DNA of 64,000 nt, taken from contig NZ_CP085301.1 in the NCBI RefSeq assembly GCF_020700235.1, forward strand, positions 2,294,001-2,358,000, read 5' to 3'. The notes below the pieces were generated by a model. That model saw only the letters and a list, made by a program, of their open reading frames with translations. It ran no database searches and was not told the origin of the DNA. The stretch comes from Haladaptatus pallidirubidus. Lineage in GTDB: Archaea; Halobacteriota; Halobacteria; Halobacteriales; Haladaptataceae. Both the position numbers and the translations under genes were made by a program. Each line of letters begins with the position of its first letter. The stretch's first letter is position 1. Of this stretch, positions 44,187-53,441 are shown one piece after another.

Positions 44187-44299
44187 TCGGATTTTCAAAA
44201 TTTCTCGGATGAATTATAATACACCAATAACACGTCCAGACACATTTTTAACTTGTTTAATGCGAAGGTTCACCACAGTCGGTTTCGTAAACTACGGCC

Positions 44300-45010
44300 A
44301 TGCGAGAAGTGACGCTCCGAGTGCGCCACCACGGCGAACCCGAGAGCGACATCAGTGCCGACTATCCGACGATTACGATTCGCTCCGTCTCCTCGATGAC
44401 CGGAAGCGCCGCCGAGCGAAAACGCATCATCGAGATAACTGGCCCGAAATCGTCCATCGAAGGATTTCTCGACGATTTCGCCGCCGCACCGGCGGTACTG
44501 GAAGTAGACCCGCTGACCCCGCTCGACGTTCCGCGCGTTCTCGTCGCCGTCACCATCGACAGCTATCAGTGGGATAGCATCTCACAGCGGCTAACCGACT
44601 TGGGCGTCCACTACCGAACCGGGGCGACTATCACGGCAGGGTGGGAGCGCTGGACGCTGTTTCTGGGCGAGACGGACGATTTGAACGAGATCGTTGCCTC
44701 CCTCGAACGGGCGGGGAATGAAACCGACCTCGTTAGGAACATCGAAGTTGACCACGTGGGAGAACAAGAGCAGTTGGAGTTCTCCCGTGTTCTCTCCGAA
44801 CTGACCCGGAGACAACGCGAAGTGCTCGGAACTGCCATCGAACTCGGCTACTATCGTCCGAAAAAAGAGACGAGCATCGAGGGCATCGCCGCCACGGTCG
44901 GTATCGCCTCGACGACGGCGTGGGAGCACCTCGCCCGCGCTGAGGGGAAAGTGATGGAAGAAGTCGGACAGCATCTTTCCTCAACTGGCACTGGGTCCAC
45001 GAACCGCTAG
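44300..45010 (+). CDS. HTH-10 (bat-like) transcriptional regulator
   Basis: The 236-residue protein has an N-terminal bat-type sensory domain (MREVTLRVRHHGEPESDI, about 1-160) and a C-terminal HTH-10 DNA-binding domain (LTRRQREVLGTAIELGYY, IAATVGIASTTAWEHLARAE). It lacks PAS or GAF domains, so its signal is probably a small ligand or protein contact. It is transcribed divergently from the dpp operon and is a good candidate for its regulator. The 3' end overlaps the convergent MFS gene by 30 bases. Confidence 0.85.
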   Translation: MREVTLRVRHHGEPESDISADYPTITIRSVSSMTGSAAERKRIIEITGPKSSIEGFLDDFAAAPAVLEVDPLTPLDVPRVLVAVTIDSYQWDSISQRLTDLGVHYRTGATITAGWERWTLFLGETDDLNEIVASLERAGNETDLVRNIEVDHVGEQEQLEFSRVLSELTRRQREVLGTAIELGYYRPKKETSIEGIAATVGIASTTAWEHLARAEGKVMEEVGQHLSSTGTGSTNR

Positions 45011-46204
45011 AACCGCGCCAAGCAGGGACGCCACAACAGCGAACCCGGCGAGGACGGTAAACAGCACAGTCGGGGAAAAGTACTGGAGGACGACACCGGC
45101 GATTGTCGCACCGAGCGCACCAACGCCGAAAACGCCGAGATAGGTGTAGCCGTAGGAAATCCCGCGCGCCTCAGGCGGCGTGTACTCCGCGACGGTCGCC
45201 TGATAGAGCGGTTGGACGACGAACAGGCAGAATCCGAGGACGAAACTAACCGCGAGCAGCGGCGCGAGTCCGGCGTTGGAGGCGGGCACGAAGACGATTG
45301 CGATGACCGCCAAGAGGCCGAACGACACCGCAATTGCGCGGGCGTTTTCTACCCTGTCGGTCAGTTTTCCGCCGACGTACTGCCCGGCCATGCCGACCGT
45401 CAGCAGTCCGGCGTAGAGATACCGCGCCGGTTCCAGCGATTCGCCTGCGAAATCGACCGGTGCAAACATCGGCAGTTCGCCGAGCAGGTCGGGAAGGAAC
45501 GTCAGTACGCCGCGGTAGTACAGTCCGGACATCATGACGACGCCGAAGACGGCGACGAACCATCCGGCGAACAGAGTTCTGGATGTGCCGAAAAATTCGG
45601 TGAGGGAGGAGACGCCGCCGTCGGCGCGAGTTTCCTGTCCTTCGACCGCCGCGGATTCGTCGATATTGGTTCGGAACGCGAGGAACGCTGCGATGAGCGC
45701 CGGAACGGCGAGGATGCCGACGACTGTTCGCCAATCGAATACGAGCAGGAGCAGCGTCGTGGCCAGCGGACCGAAGGCGATACCGAAGTTTCCAGCCATT
45801 CCGTGATAGGCGAACGCGCTTCCGCGTTCGCTGACGCCTTTGCTGAGCAGTGCGAGTCCGGCGGGATGGTAGACGCTGGCGGAGATTCCCCACAGAAAGA
45901 GCGCCAACGCGACCACGGGGAGCGTTGGCGCTACCGAGAGCAGGAGAAACGACCCGGCCATCCCAAACAGACAGAGGACGATAAGGCTACGCGAACCGTA
46001 GGAATCAGAAAGTACGCCGCCCGGCAGCGCCCCGAGTCCGAACAGCGCGTAGCCGACGCCCACGACGATTCCCAACGTCCCCGTCGTGGCGTTGAACTCC
46101 GTCAACCAGACGGTGAGGAAGATGGGAAAGGAAAGTTCGTAGGTGTGAACCATCGCGTGTGCGAGCATCACGAGTCCGACGATGGTTCGGTCGTTGCTGT
46201 TCAC
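44981..46204 (-). CDS. MFS family transporter
   Basis: The 407-residue protein has about 12 membrane helices with two MFS halves and the motif region GGVLSDSYGSRSLI (A-motif-like) after helix 2. A central soluble loop (NIDESAAVEGQETRADGG) separates the halves. Substrate unknown; some relatives handle fosmidomycin-like compounds or sugars. I chose the GTG at 46204; the frame from 46393 overlaps the promoter and start of the divergent TPP enzyme. The distal end overlaps the HTH-10 regulator by 30 bases. Confidence 0.8.
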   Translation of the reverse strand: MNSNDRTIVGLVMLAHAMVHTYELSFPIFLTVWLTEFNATTGTLGIVVGVGYALFGLGALPGGVLSDSYGSRSLIVLCLFGMAGSFLLLSVAPTLPVVALALFLWGISASVYHPAGLALLSKGVSERGSAFAYHGMAGNFGIAFGPLATTLLLLVFDWRTVVGILAVPALIAAFLAFRTNIDESAAVEGQETRADGGVSSLTEFFGTSRTLFAGWFVAVFGVVMMSGLYYRGVLTFLPDLLGELPMFAPVDFAGESLEPARYLYAGLLTVGMAGQYVGGKLTDRVENARAIAVSFGLLAVIAIVFVPASNAGLAPLLAVSFVLGFCLFVVQPLYQATVAEYTPPEARGISYGYTYLGVFGVGALGATIAGVVLQYFSPTVLFTVLAGFAVVASLLGAVLAVRGPSAS

Positions 46205-46373
46205 AGTTGGTGTTGGTTCGGTATCGGTTATAAAAGGTCGCCCGAATCGAATCGGGGTGCTGAGAGGAACGCCGGAAAGCGGCAAACGAGAACGGGCCAA
46301 CAGGACGAAACAATCGAACAAGCCGAAAGTAACCGACAGAACAAAGAGATGGGAGCGGATGCCTTCGACTAGC

Positions 46374-48095
46374 ATGACAGGTGTTGACGACACCGACGGG
46401 GAGACGACGAGCGAATCGCTGGTTTCCGTACTCGAATCGCTGGGCGTGGAGTACGTCTTTGGCTACCCCGGCGGCCGGGTCATCGAACTGTTGGACGACC
46501 TGCCGGAATCGAACGTGGACGTGGTTCGACCCCGCGACGAACGCGAGGGGAGCGTCATGGCCGAGATGTACGGCCGATTGCACGGAAAACCCGCGGTTCT
46601 CGCGGGACAGGGGCCGTGGATTGGAAGCCTCGGCGTCATCGGACAGATGGAGGCGCGCCTCGCTTCCTCGCCGATGGTCGTCCTGACCGAGGCGAGCGAG
46701 CGCGGTGATTACTCGACGCTCGCACCGTACCAGCAGTCCCGAGGCGATTACGGCGGCCTCTCGCTGCCGAAAATTCTGGACGGCGTGACGAAAGAACACT
46801 GGTTCCCGCGAACGCCGACCGAAACCGTGCGAAGCGTGCAACTGGCGTTCAAGCACGCGACGGCGGGCCGGTCGGGACCGACCGCCGTCATTTTGGACGG
46901 TAACGCGATTACCGACGACGTTCCGAGCGACCCAATGCCCCCGGTTTGGAAGAGCAAAGAGCAAGTTCGAAACTGGGAGTCGAAACCGACCGACGGCGAC
47001 GTGGCGAAGGCGAAAGAGGCGCTCGAATCCGCGGAGCGCCCCGTCATCGTCGCCGGAAACGGTGTCCACTCCGCGAACGCCTACGATCAACTGACGGACG
47101 TCGCGGAAACCTACGACGCGGTGGTCGCAACTTCCTATCTGGGCAAATCGACGATTCCGGAGACCCACGCCCTCGCGGCTGGCGTCATCGGGTCGTTCGG
47201 CCACGAAGGGGCGAATCAGGTCGTCAGCGAGGCCGACACCCTCCTCGTCGTCGGGTGTCGGATGAATCCGATGGACACGAACTGGCAGGCGTCGTCGTTC
47301 ATCCGCCCAGCGAAACAGACCATCATCCACGCCGACATCGATACTCGAAACGCGGGGTGGGTGTACCCCGCCGACGCGGGACTCATCGGCGACGCGAAAG
47401 AGAGTCTTCGAGCACTGGCAAACGCCGGAAGCGCGGAAAACGATTGGGCACGGGAACGGGCGAAGAAAGCGCGCGAATCCTTCTTCACCGAGAAATGCGA
47501 CAGCGACGCTTCACCCATCAAACCCCAGCGCGCGGTGAAAGAAATCGAGGCGCTGGTTGACGAGGATACCATCGTCACGGCCGACTCGGGCAACAACCGA
47601 TTCTGGCTGTTGAACTACCTGCAGACGCCCGGAATCCGAACGTACTTCGGCAGCGGCGGCGTCGGCGGAATGGGCTGGTCGGCCCCCGCCGCGGTGAGCG
47701 CCGCGCTCTCGACCGACAAGGACGTTATCAGCGTCGCGGGCGACGGCGGATTCACGATGACGATGACCAGCGTGGAAGTCGCCGTCGAATACGGCGTCGC
47801 GCCGACCTTCGTCGTGCTGAACGACACCAGCCTCGGCATGGTGCGCCAGATGCAGGACGAAGACGGCGACATCGCGGGTGTCGAATTCCACGACACCGAC
47901 TTCGTGAAAGTGGCCGAAGGCTTCGGTGCCGAGGGAACGAGAGCGACGACGCCAGACGAACTGGCCGACGCGCTGAAACGAGGGAAAGAAAGCAACCTAC
48001 CGTACGTCATCGACGCCAGAATCGACCGCGAGGAGGATATGGCCGAACAACTACAGTCGTCCTTCTACGCGGAAGTCGGCGGGCTACACGAGTGA
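46374..48095 (+). CDS. Acetolactate synthase-like TPP-binding enzyme
   Basis: The 573-residue protein has the three-domain layout of thiamine-diphosphate-dependent enzymes. The N-terminal half has the PYR domain (VEYVFGYPGGRVIELLDD), the middle a Rossmann-like domain (RPVIVAGNGVHSANAYDQL), and the C-terminal TPP motif runs from GDGG (Asp about 457) to the VVLND Asn (about 483). It fits acetolactate synthase or a related decarboxylase. No small regulatory subunit is adjacent, so isoleucine/valine biosynthesis is not secure. An in-frame ATG at 46359 is an alternative start. Confidence 0.8.
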   Translation: MTGVDDTDGETTSESLVSVLESLGVEYVFGYPGGRVIELLDDLPESNVDVVRPRDEREGSVMAEMYGRLHGKPAVLAGQGPWIGSLGVIGQMEARLASSPMVVLTEASERGDYSTLAPYQQSRGDYGGLSLPKILDGVTKEHWFPRTPTETVRSVQLAFKHATAGRSGPTAVILDGNAITDDVPSDPMPPVWKSKEQVRNWESKPTDGDVAKAKEALESAERPVIVAGNGVHSANAYDQLTDVAETYDAVVATSYLGKSTIPETHALAAGVIGSFGHEGANQVVSEADTLLVVGCRMNPMDTNWQASSFIRPAKQTIIHADIDTRNAGWVYPADAGLIGDAKESLRALANAGSAENDWARERAKKARESFFTEKCDSDASPIKPQRAVKEIEALVDEDTIVTADSGNNRFWLLNYLQTPGIRTYFGSGGVGGMGWSAPAAVSAALSTDKDVISVAGDGGFTMTMTSVEVAVEYGVAPTFVVLNDTSLGMVRQMQDEDGDIAGVEFHDTDFVKVAEGFGAEGTRATTPDELADALKRGKESNLPYVIDARIDREEDMAEQLQSSFYAEVGGLHE

Positions 48096-48186
48096 TCTGG
48101 GAGATCGTATCGCTTACCAGCGATTCCTGACGACCGCCCGATAACGGGAAGAAAACCTTTTCCTGTCACCCCGAGACTGAAAACCC

Positions 48187-49152
48187 ATGGCGCAACGCGA
48201 GACGGTACTCGTCACTGGCGGGACAGGCTTCATCGGGTCGTACACGGCAAAAGACCTCGTCGAACACGGGCACGACGTGGTCGCATACGACCTTTCGACC
48301 GACACGCGTATTTTGGAGAAACTCGGCGTCGACGACGACGTTGACGTCCGCCGCGGCGACCTCTCCGACCCGACCGACGTAATCCGTGCGGTGAAAGAAA
48401 CTGGCGCGACGCGAATCGTCCACCTCGCGGCGCTCCTCACGACCACGGCGCGCGAGAATCCGCGGCTCGCAATCGACGTGAACGTTCAGGGAACGAACAA
48501 CGTGTTCGAGGCGGCGCGAACCCTTTCTGACCAAGTCGAGCGCGTGGCGTGGGCATCCAGCGCGGCGGTGTTCGCCCCACCAGCGAAATACGACGACGGG
48601 TGGGTTACTGAAGACGACCTCGTCTACCCCGACACGCTGTACGGCGCGACGAAGGAGTTCAACGAACACCAAGCGCGGGTGTACTTCGAAGATTACGACC
48701 TCTCGCACGTCGCCCTCCGCCCGACGGTCGCATACGGTCCCTACCGCGAAACCGGCGGATCCGCGTTCCTCGCCAACATCGTCGAAAAGCCCGCGCTCGG
48801 CGAATCCTTTAGCGTGGAGTACGGCGACCAAGTCATCGACTGGCAACACGTCGAGGACATCGCACAGGCGTTCCGCCTCGCCGCCTTCGCGCCGGAACGG
48901 GACATCGAACAGCGCGTGTACAACGTTCGCGGAACCGTGGCGACGATTCGGGAGGCCGCGGAAACGGTGGAGAAAATCATACCCAATGCGAATGTGGAGG
49001 TTTCAGACGAGGGCGAACTCCCGTGGACCCAGAAACTCGACATGACTGCGATTCGGGAGGAACTGGGGTACGAACCGCAGTACGACTTGGAAAGCGGGTT
49101 CCGGAAGTACATCAACGTGCTTCGGGAGGAAAACGGACTGGATACGGTCTGA
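48187..49152 (+). CDS. NAD-dependent epimerase/dehydratase
   Basis: The 321-residue protein is an extended short-chain dehydrogenase with NAD motif GGTGFIGS (11-18) and catalytic Tyr152 and Lys156 in LYGATKEF, followed by LRPTVAYGPYRETGG. Both keys are present, so it should be active, probably on a nucleotide sugar or related metabolite. It lies 91 bases after the TPP enzyme on the same strand and may be its operon partner, although the functions are not clearly linked. Confidence 0.85.
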   Translation: MAQRETVLVTGGTGFIGSYTAKDLVEHGHDVVAYDLSTDTRILEKLGVDDDVDVRRGDLSDPTDVIRAVKETGATRIVHLAALLTTTARENPRLAIDVNVQGTNNVFEAARTLSDQVERVAWASSAAVFAPPAKYDDGWVTEDDLVYPDTLYGATKEFNEHQARVYFEDYDLSHVALRPTVAYGPYRETGGSAFLANIVEKPALGESFSVEYGDQVIDWQHVEDIAQAFRLAAFAPERDIEQRVYNVRGTVATIREAAETVEKIIPNANVEVSDEGELPWTQKLDMTAIREELGYEPQYDLESGFRKYINVLREENGLDTV

Positions 49153-49373
49153 AGCGTCGGAGCGTTTCGGGGTGATTTGTAGTTTTTCCTAAATGTAAGA
49201 ACGAGTACCAACTCCAAGTTTAGACGGGTAGTCGGGATTTCTTGGGAATCTATGTGGAAATCTATCCAGAAATCCATGTGAAAAGCTGTTTGGAGAGCTA
49301 CCGAGAAGCAATCGGTAATTCGGAATCGCGGCGTCACGCATCGAGCGGCGGGAAAAATCGAGTTGGAAAGCGG

Positions 49374-49889
49374 TTATCCGGTAAGCCTGCTCACGAGCGA
49401 CTTGAGTTTCGAGCCGCCGGCCAACTCCTGCAGGTCGCTCAGGGCCTGTTTTTCGTCGCTCACGTTCGACTCGATCGGGTCGGTTACGTCGGTGCCGAAG
49501 TCGAGTTGGTCGGCAAGCATTAGCAGCCCCTCGTAGCCGGTGATTTCCAGTCGCTCGGATTTCATTCCGGCGTTGAGCGCGAACATATCCCGAACGTCCT
49601 CGTTGGTGGCGATGCTCTGGAACTGGTCGTGCTCGGAGAGTAGCCCGTTGACGACGTCGTTGTCCTGCCGTTCGGGAGTTTCATCCAGCGCGCGGAATGA
49701 CTCTTCGAGTCTCGTGACGTGTTCTTCCGTCTCTTCGCGGTGCTCCGCGAACGCACGACTGATGTCCTGGTTGCTCGTCTCCGTCGCGAGTTCGTCGAGC
49801 GCACCGACGAGTTTGTTCTCGATGTCGTACATCCCCTGCAGTTCGTACACGAACAGGTCGTGCAGTGAATTGACTTCCATTTCCCTCAC
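49374..49889 (-). CDS. DUF892 / YciE-YciF-type ferritin-like protein
   Basis: The 171-residue protein matches DUF892, a four-helix ferritin-like family whose members bind a di-iron centre and are induced by stress. The acidic and His residues are arranged over helices (LHDLFVYELQGMYDIENKLV, the E-H-R-E-E-T-E-E-H segment, EITGYEGLLMLADQL). The start is 49889 or three codons downstream at 49880. Role inferred: stress protection or iron handling. Confidence 0.8.
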   Translation of the reverse strand: MREMEVNSLHDLFVYELQGMYDIENKLVGALDELATETSNQDISRAFAEHREETEEHVTRLEESFRALDETPERQDNDVVNGLLSEHDQFQSIATNEDVRDMFALNAGMKSERLEITGYEGLLMLADQLDFGTDVTDPIESNVSDEKQALSDLQELAGGSKLKSLVSRLTG

Positions 49890-49952
49890 CCCGACGGGGA
49901 TGAGACAGGGCGTTCAATAGCCGTTGTGGCTAACGGGAACCGCGAAAAATTT

Positions 49953-50552
49953 TCAGTTCTGCGTCTGGCTGTACTCGCTCACCCACTCCTTCAGCGTGAT
50001 TCCCATCGCGGACTGGGTGATGGCGTTCGAACTGGCCGAGTTCGCGCTTTTGACCAGTTCGGCTTCAAGGGTACGTTTGGGCACTTCGCCGAGGAAGTGT
50101 GGAATTGCGCGCTGAACCGCGAGGGGACAGCCAACCTCGTGGGCCAGTGCGTACCCCGAAATGGAGTGCGGGATTTCCTCGGTGGCGTAGGTCGGGTCGG
50201 GGTCGAGCAACGTTTCTTCGTCCACGAAATCGACGTACTCGTAACACTTTCCGATGTCGTGGAGCAGACAGGCCGCGATGATGACGTCCTCGTCCGGGTC
50301 GGCCCCGTGGAACTCGCGCTGTTCGTCCGCCGACCGCATGGCGATTCGGGTCACCCCGCGCACGTGCTCCACGTTCGTCACCTCGTGGATGTTCCACGCG
50401 TAGGGGATGTCCGCGATGTCCTTCCATCCGCCGCGTTCGAGGCCCAGAACCCACGCTTCGACGACTTTCGTACGTAGTTCGTCGTCCTCGATGGATTGAA
50501 GTTCGGGAAAAGCGTCTTCGACCTGTTCGCGGTAGTTCGGCGTGTCGGTCAT
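49953..50552 (-). CDS. HD-domain phosphohydrolase-like protein
   Basis: The 199-residue protein has a HD domain with the core CLLHDIGKC, an upstream His in the VEHVRGVTRIAM helix and a downstream Asp-rich segment (DFVDEETLLDPDP). Relatives hydrolyse phosphates of nucleotides or related compounds. It is close to, but not overlapping, the ferritin-like gene, and its upstream region is cut by a repeat element starting at 50662. Confidence 0.75.
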   Translation of the reverse strand: MTDTPNYREQVEDAFPELQSIEDDELRTKVVEAWVLGLERGGWKDIADIPYAWNIHEVTNVEHVRGVTRIAMRSADEQREFHGADPDEDVIIAACLLHDIGKCYEYVDFVDEETLLDPDPTYATEEIPHSISGYALAHEVGCPLAVQRAIPHFLGEVPKRTLEAELVKSANSASSNAITQSAMGITLKEWVSEYSQTQN

Positions 50553-50661
50553 GTTCAGTTGTTTGTGGGCCGGTACCTAATGGTTCGTGCATTCGCGGTG
50601 AAAGACGATAATTGCGATGAAATCGGGAAAGGTGCTACAGAACCGTGTTTGCGGGAGAGGA

Positions 50662-51049
50662 TCGGTAGCAAATCACGACTCCACTGAAACCGCCCCGCAT
50701 CCGCCCACGTGCCTCCCCAACCGATTCCTTCGCTCCTGCGTCGCTCAGTCATCCGTCACGCGGGCGAACCGGGGTTCGCCTTCGCGCGCCATGGAAACCT
50801 AGGTGGTGTTGTGTGGATCTTCGCAAACGCACTGGCGCGTGCGTCCGCAGACCCGAGGACACCTCGTCCGAGGATCTGCCAGTTTCCGCGCGAGGGATGA
50901 GACTTGCAAGACGCTTCGCGTCTTGCTGACCTGCTGCCGTGGCCCGCAGGCATCGCAATGAGCGGAGCGACTGAGAAGCGCAGTCGGTTGGGGAGGGTGT
51001 AGCTGTCGCGGTGCGGAGCGGTTTCAGTGGAGTCGTGATTTGCTACCGA
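50662..51049. mobile_element. 388-bp non-coding element with 38-bp terminal inverted repeats (copy 1)
   Basis: The ends at 50662-50699 and 51012-51049 are inverted copies with one mismatch in 38 (both begin TCGGTAGCAAATCACGACTC when read inward). A second inward match, CCTCCCCAACCGA, extends the symmetry. The centre encodes no credible protein; it holds a perfect 9-base hairpin (arms at 50906-50914 and 50918-50926) and a larger imperfect one around CAGACCCGAGGAC. A related element lies at 60852-61134. There is no transposase, so this is MITE-like or a structured repeat. No clear target-site duplication is visible. Confidence 0.7.
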
Positions 51050-51117
51050 GATTTTGACAGATTTTCAAGCATCTCGATAAATGCTCCCTCGTCGTCGTGC
51101 TCATGTGCTGTCAGTAA
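51043..51117 (-). pseudogene. Possible C-terminal gene fragment ending in the element's repeat
   Basis: On the reverse strand a short open stretch after a stop reads AHEHDDEGAFIEMLENLSKS, protein-like and acidic, and ends at a TAG supplied by the right inverted repeat of the element. No start codon precedes it. It may be the tail of a gene disrupted by insertion of the element, or a chance frame. Confidence 0.25.
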
Positions 51118-51190
51118 CTACCGCGGACGCAAAAAGAGAACCCACACACGCACCAACACAGAAAAACACGAATCAACGAAAACCCGGTTG

Positions 51191-51901
51191 CTACTCTTTC
51201 TGAACTATCTCTTTTCCAATAAACCGCGGCCTATCCTCCAGCGCGAGGAAGTTGTTCACGTCCTCGCGGGCCTCCTTCGCCTTGCCCTTGTCCGGATCGT
51301 AGTCGCGCGAGCCTTCGCTCCCCAGCGCGTCGTGCAAAGCGTCCAAATCCTCGAAGTAGAGCTCGGCGATGCCATCGAACTCGGACTCCTCAGGGGTTAC
51401 GGGAAGGACGGTGTCGTACTTCGTGACGCCTTCGATTTCGCGGGCGATTTTCGTGTGATTGGTCTGCCAGTAGTCCACGAACTCCTCGTGGGACATGCCC
51501 TCCTGTCGAACGAGGAAGGCGGAGTGTTTGTACAGCCCGTCGGTGTCGCCGTCCACTTCGTCTTTCTGCGTGACGACTTCGCCGATAAATCGCGGGCGTT
51601 CTTCGAGTGCGAGGAAGTTGTTCACGTCCTCGCGGGCCTCCTTCGCCTTGCCCTTGTCCGGATCGTAGTCACGCGAGCCTTCGCTCCCCAGCGCGTCGTG
51701 CAGAGCGTCCAAATCCTCGAAGTAGAGCTCGGCGAGGCCGTCGAATTCGGCGGCGTCGGGCGTGACGGGGAGGACGGTCGAGTACTTCGTGACGCCTTCG
51801 ATTTCGCGGGCGATTTTCGTGTGATTGGTCTGCCAGTAATCCACGAACTCGTCGTGCGTCATCCCGTCCTTGCGAACCAGCAACGCGACGTGCTTGTACA
51901 T
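51191..51901 (-). CDS. Tandem EthD-domain protein
   Basis: The 236-residue protein has two EthD-like ferredoxin-fold domains (about 1-107 and 123-229) that are almost identical: both contain HDEFVDYWQTNHTKIAREIE (or HEEFVDYW) and DLDALHDALGSEG. The DNA of the two halves is also nearly identical over long stretches, 366 bases apart, so the duplication is recent or kept alike by conversion. EthD proteins act in degradation of ethers or other small molecules, often as dimers; a fused dimer is implied. It lies upstream of the Liv-type ABC operon on the other strand. Confidence 0.83.
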   Translation of the reverse strand: MYKHVALLVRKDGMTHDEFVDYWQTNHTKIAREIEGVTKYSTVLPVTPDAAEFDGLAELYFEDLDALHDALGSEGSRDYDPDKGKAKEAREDVNNFLALEERPRFIGEVVTQKDEVDGDTDGLYKHSAFLVRQEGMSHEEFVDYWQTNHTKIAREIEGVTKYDTVLPVTPEESEFDGIAELYFEDLDALHDALGSEGSRDYDPDKGKAKEAREDVNNFLALEDRPRFIGKEIVQKE

Positions 51902-52189
51902 ACCACCCGAAGGCAGGATTCGACGTGTGATAAAACACGCGAAGTATGTCGATTCAAGTGAACGTAGACGGCGGAGCGAACGTCGATAGGGAAAACGGAC
52001 ACCGTCGTTTCCGATGTCCGGTGGAGGAAAGTAACGTAGAGAGGAGAAACAACGGCCGGAGAACGGCGGAACGCCCGACGTTCAAGATATTCAAATCCGA
52101 ATAAAAACAATCAGATAATTCTGTTCACATGAAAACAGTCAGTCAATTATATACAATCATTTATTATCCACCCCTTGTTCCTTGTTGCC

Positions 52190-53440
52190 ATGGCGGATAG
52201 AAATCCGGGGCAGGAGAACAGATTCGAAATGACTCGGCGCGCCGTGTTGAGTGCGGTCGGGGCGGGGGGACTTGCGGGAGTTTCGGGGTGTCTCGGCGAC
52301 ATCGGCGGCGGTGGCGGTGGCGACGACACGGTGAAGTACGGGATGCTCAACCCGATGACGGGACCGTACGCCGGACTCGCCGAGGAGCAGAGAAAGGGCG
52401 CGAAACTCGCGGTGAAAACGATAAACGAGAGCGACGACTACGATTTCACTATCGACGCCAAGTACGGCGACACGCAGGCGGACGCCGAAACCGGCCAGCA
52501 GGAAGCGAGAAAGATGGTCGAACAGCACGGCGCGTCGTACATGATGGGAGCGATTTCGAGTTCCGTCGCGCTGGGTCTCAACGAATTTGCAAGCGAGGAA
52601 AGCGTCGTCTACTCCCCCGGCGCGGCGGCCATCCCAATTACGGGCAAAAACTGCAACGAGTACGTGTTCCGAAGCGAAACGAACACGGCACAAATCGCGG
52701 AAGCCTGTTCGGAGTGGACGCTGAACAACCTCGGAAGTAACGTCTGGTTCCACATCGCGGATTACGCCTACGGGCAATCGGTGCTTCGGGAATGGCGTTC
52801 GCGCATGCAGGAATCTAACGCGGACTTTTCGGAAGCGGGCGTCACTCGGGCGCAACTCGGCGCGAAGAATTTCGACTCGTTCATCAGTCAGATGAAAAAC
52901 TCCGACGCCGACGTGGTCGTCGTCGGTTCGACCGGCGGCGACCTCATCGAGTTCCTCAATCAGGCGAGCGCGCAGGGACTCTCCAACCAGAAGGAAATCA
53001 TGACCACGACGGGGTCGTTCCAAGTCGTCCGCGGCGCGCTCGGCGAGAAGGCCGACGGAATCTACAGCGGAACGCGATACGTGCCGCAACTCGACTCCGG
53101 CACGAACAAAGAGTTCGTCGAAGCCTACACGAACGAGAACGACGGCGAACCCGACAGTTTCGCGCGGGTCGCCTACGACTCCATCACGATGGTCGCAAAC
53201 GGCATCAAAGAGGCCGGAAGCACCGACCCGGACGACGTAATCGAGACGCTTCCCGGACTGAAGATGCAGTCGCTCCTCGGGGAAAACGAGTTCCGAAGCT
53301 GCGACCACCAAGCCAAAAATCCGGTGTGGGTCGGACAGAACGTCTACAACGGCGGCGAGATGGCCGACGTGAAGCTCATCACCGAGGTCAACGGTGACGA
53401 CGCCATCCCGTCGTGCGACCAAACCGGTTGTCAACTCTGA
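52190..53440 (+). CDS. Branched-chain-amino-acid/urea-type ABC substrate-binding lipoprotein
   Basis: The 416-residue protein has a Tat signal (RR at 16-17), a lipobox SGC (Cys34) and a two-lobed type I periplasmic-binding fold of the LivK/amide family (KYGMLNPMTGPYAGLAEEQRKG, AVKTINES, FHIADYAYGQSV, ARVAYDSITMVANGI). It heads the operon. Gly-rich residues follow the lipid site. The substrate could be an amino acid, an amide or urea; the conserved parts do not decide. An AT-rich box lies at 52085-52165. The ATG at 52190 is used; 52229 is an alternative. Confidence 0.86.
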   Translation: MADRNPGQENRFEMTRRAVLSAVGAGGLAGVSGCLGDIGGGGGGDDTVKYGMLNPMTGPYAGLAEEQRKGAKLAVKTINESDDYDFTIDAKYGDTQADAETGQQEARKMVEQHGASYMMGAISSSVALGLNEFASEESVVYSPGAAAIPITGKNCNEYVFRSETNTAQIAEACSEWTLNNLGSNVWFHIADYAYGQSVLREWRSRMQESNADFSEAGVTRAQLGAKNFDSFISQMKNSDADVVVVGSTGGDLIEFLNQASAQGLSNQKEIMTTTGSFQVVRGALGEKADGIYSGTRYVPQLDSGTNKEFVEAYTNENDGEPDSFARVAYDSITMVANGIKEAGSTDPDDVIETLPGLKMQSLLGENEFRSCDHQAKNPVWVGQNVYNGGEMADVKLITEVNGDDAIPSCDQTGCQL

Positions 53441-53441
53441 T

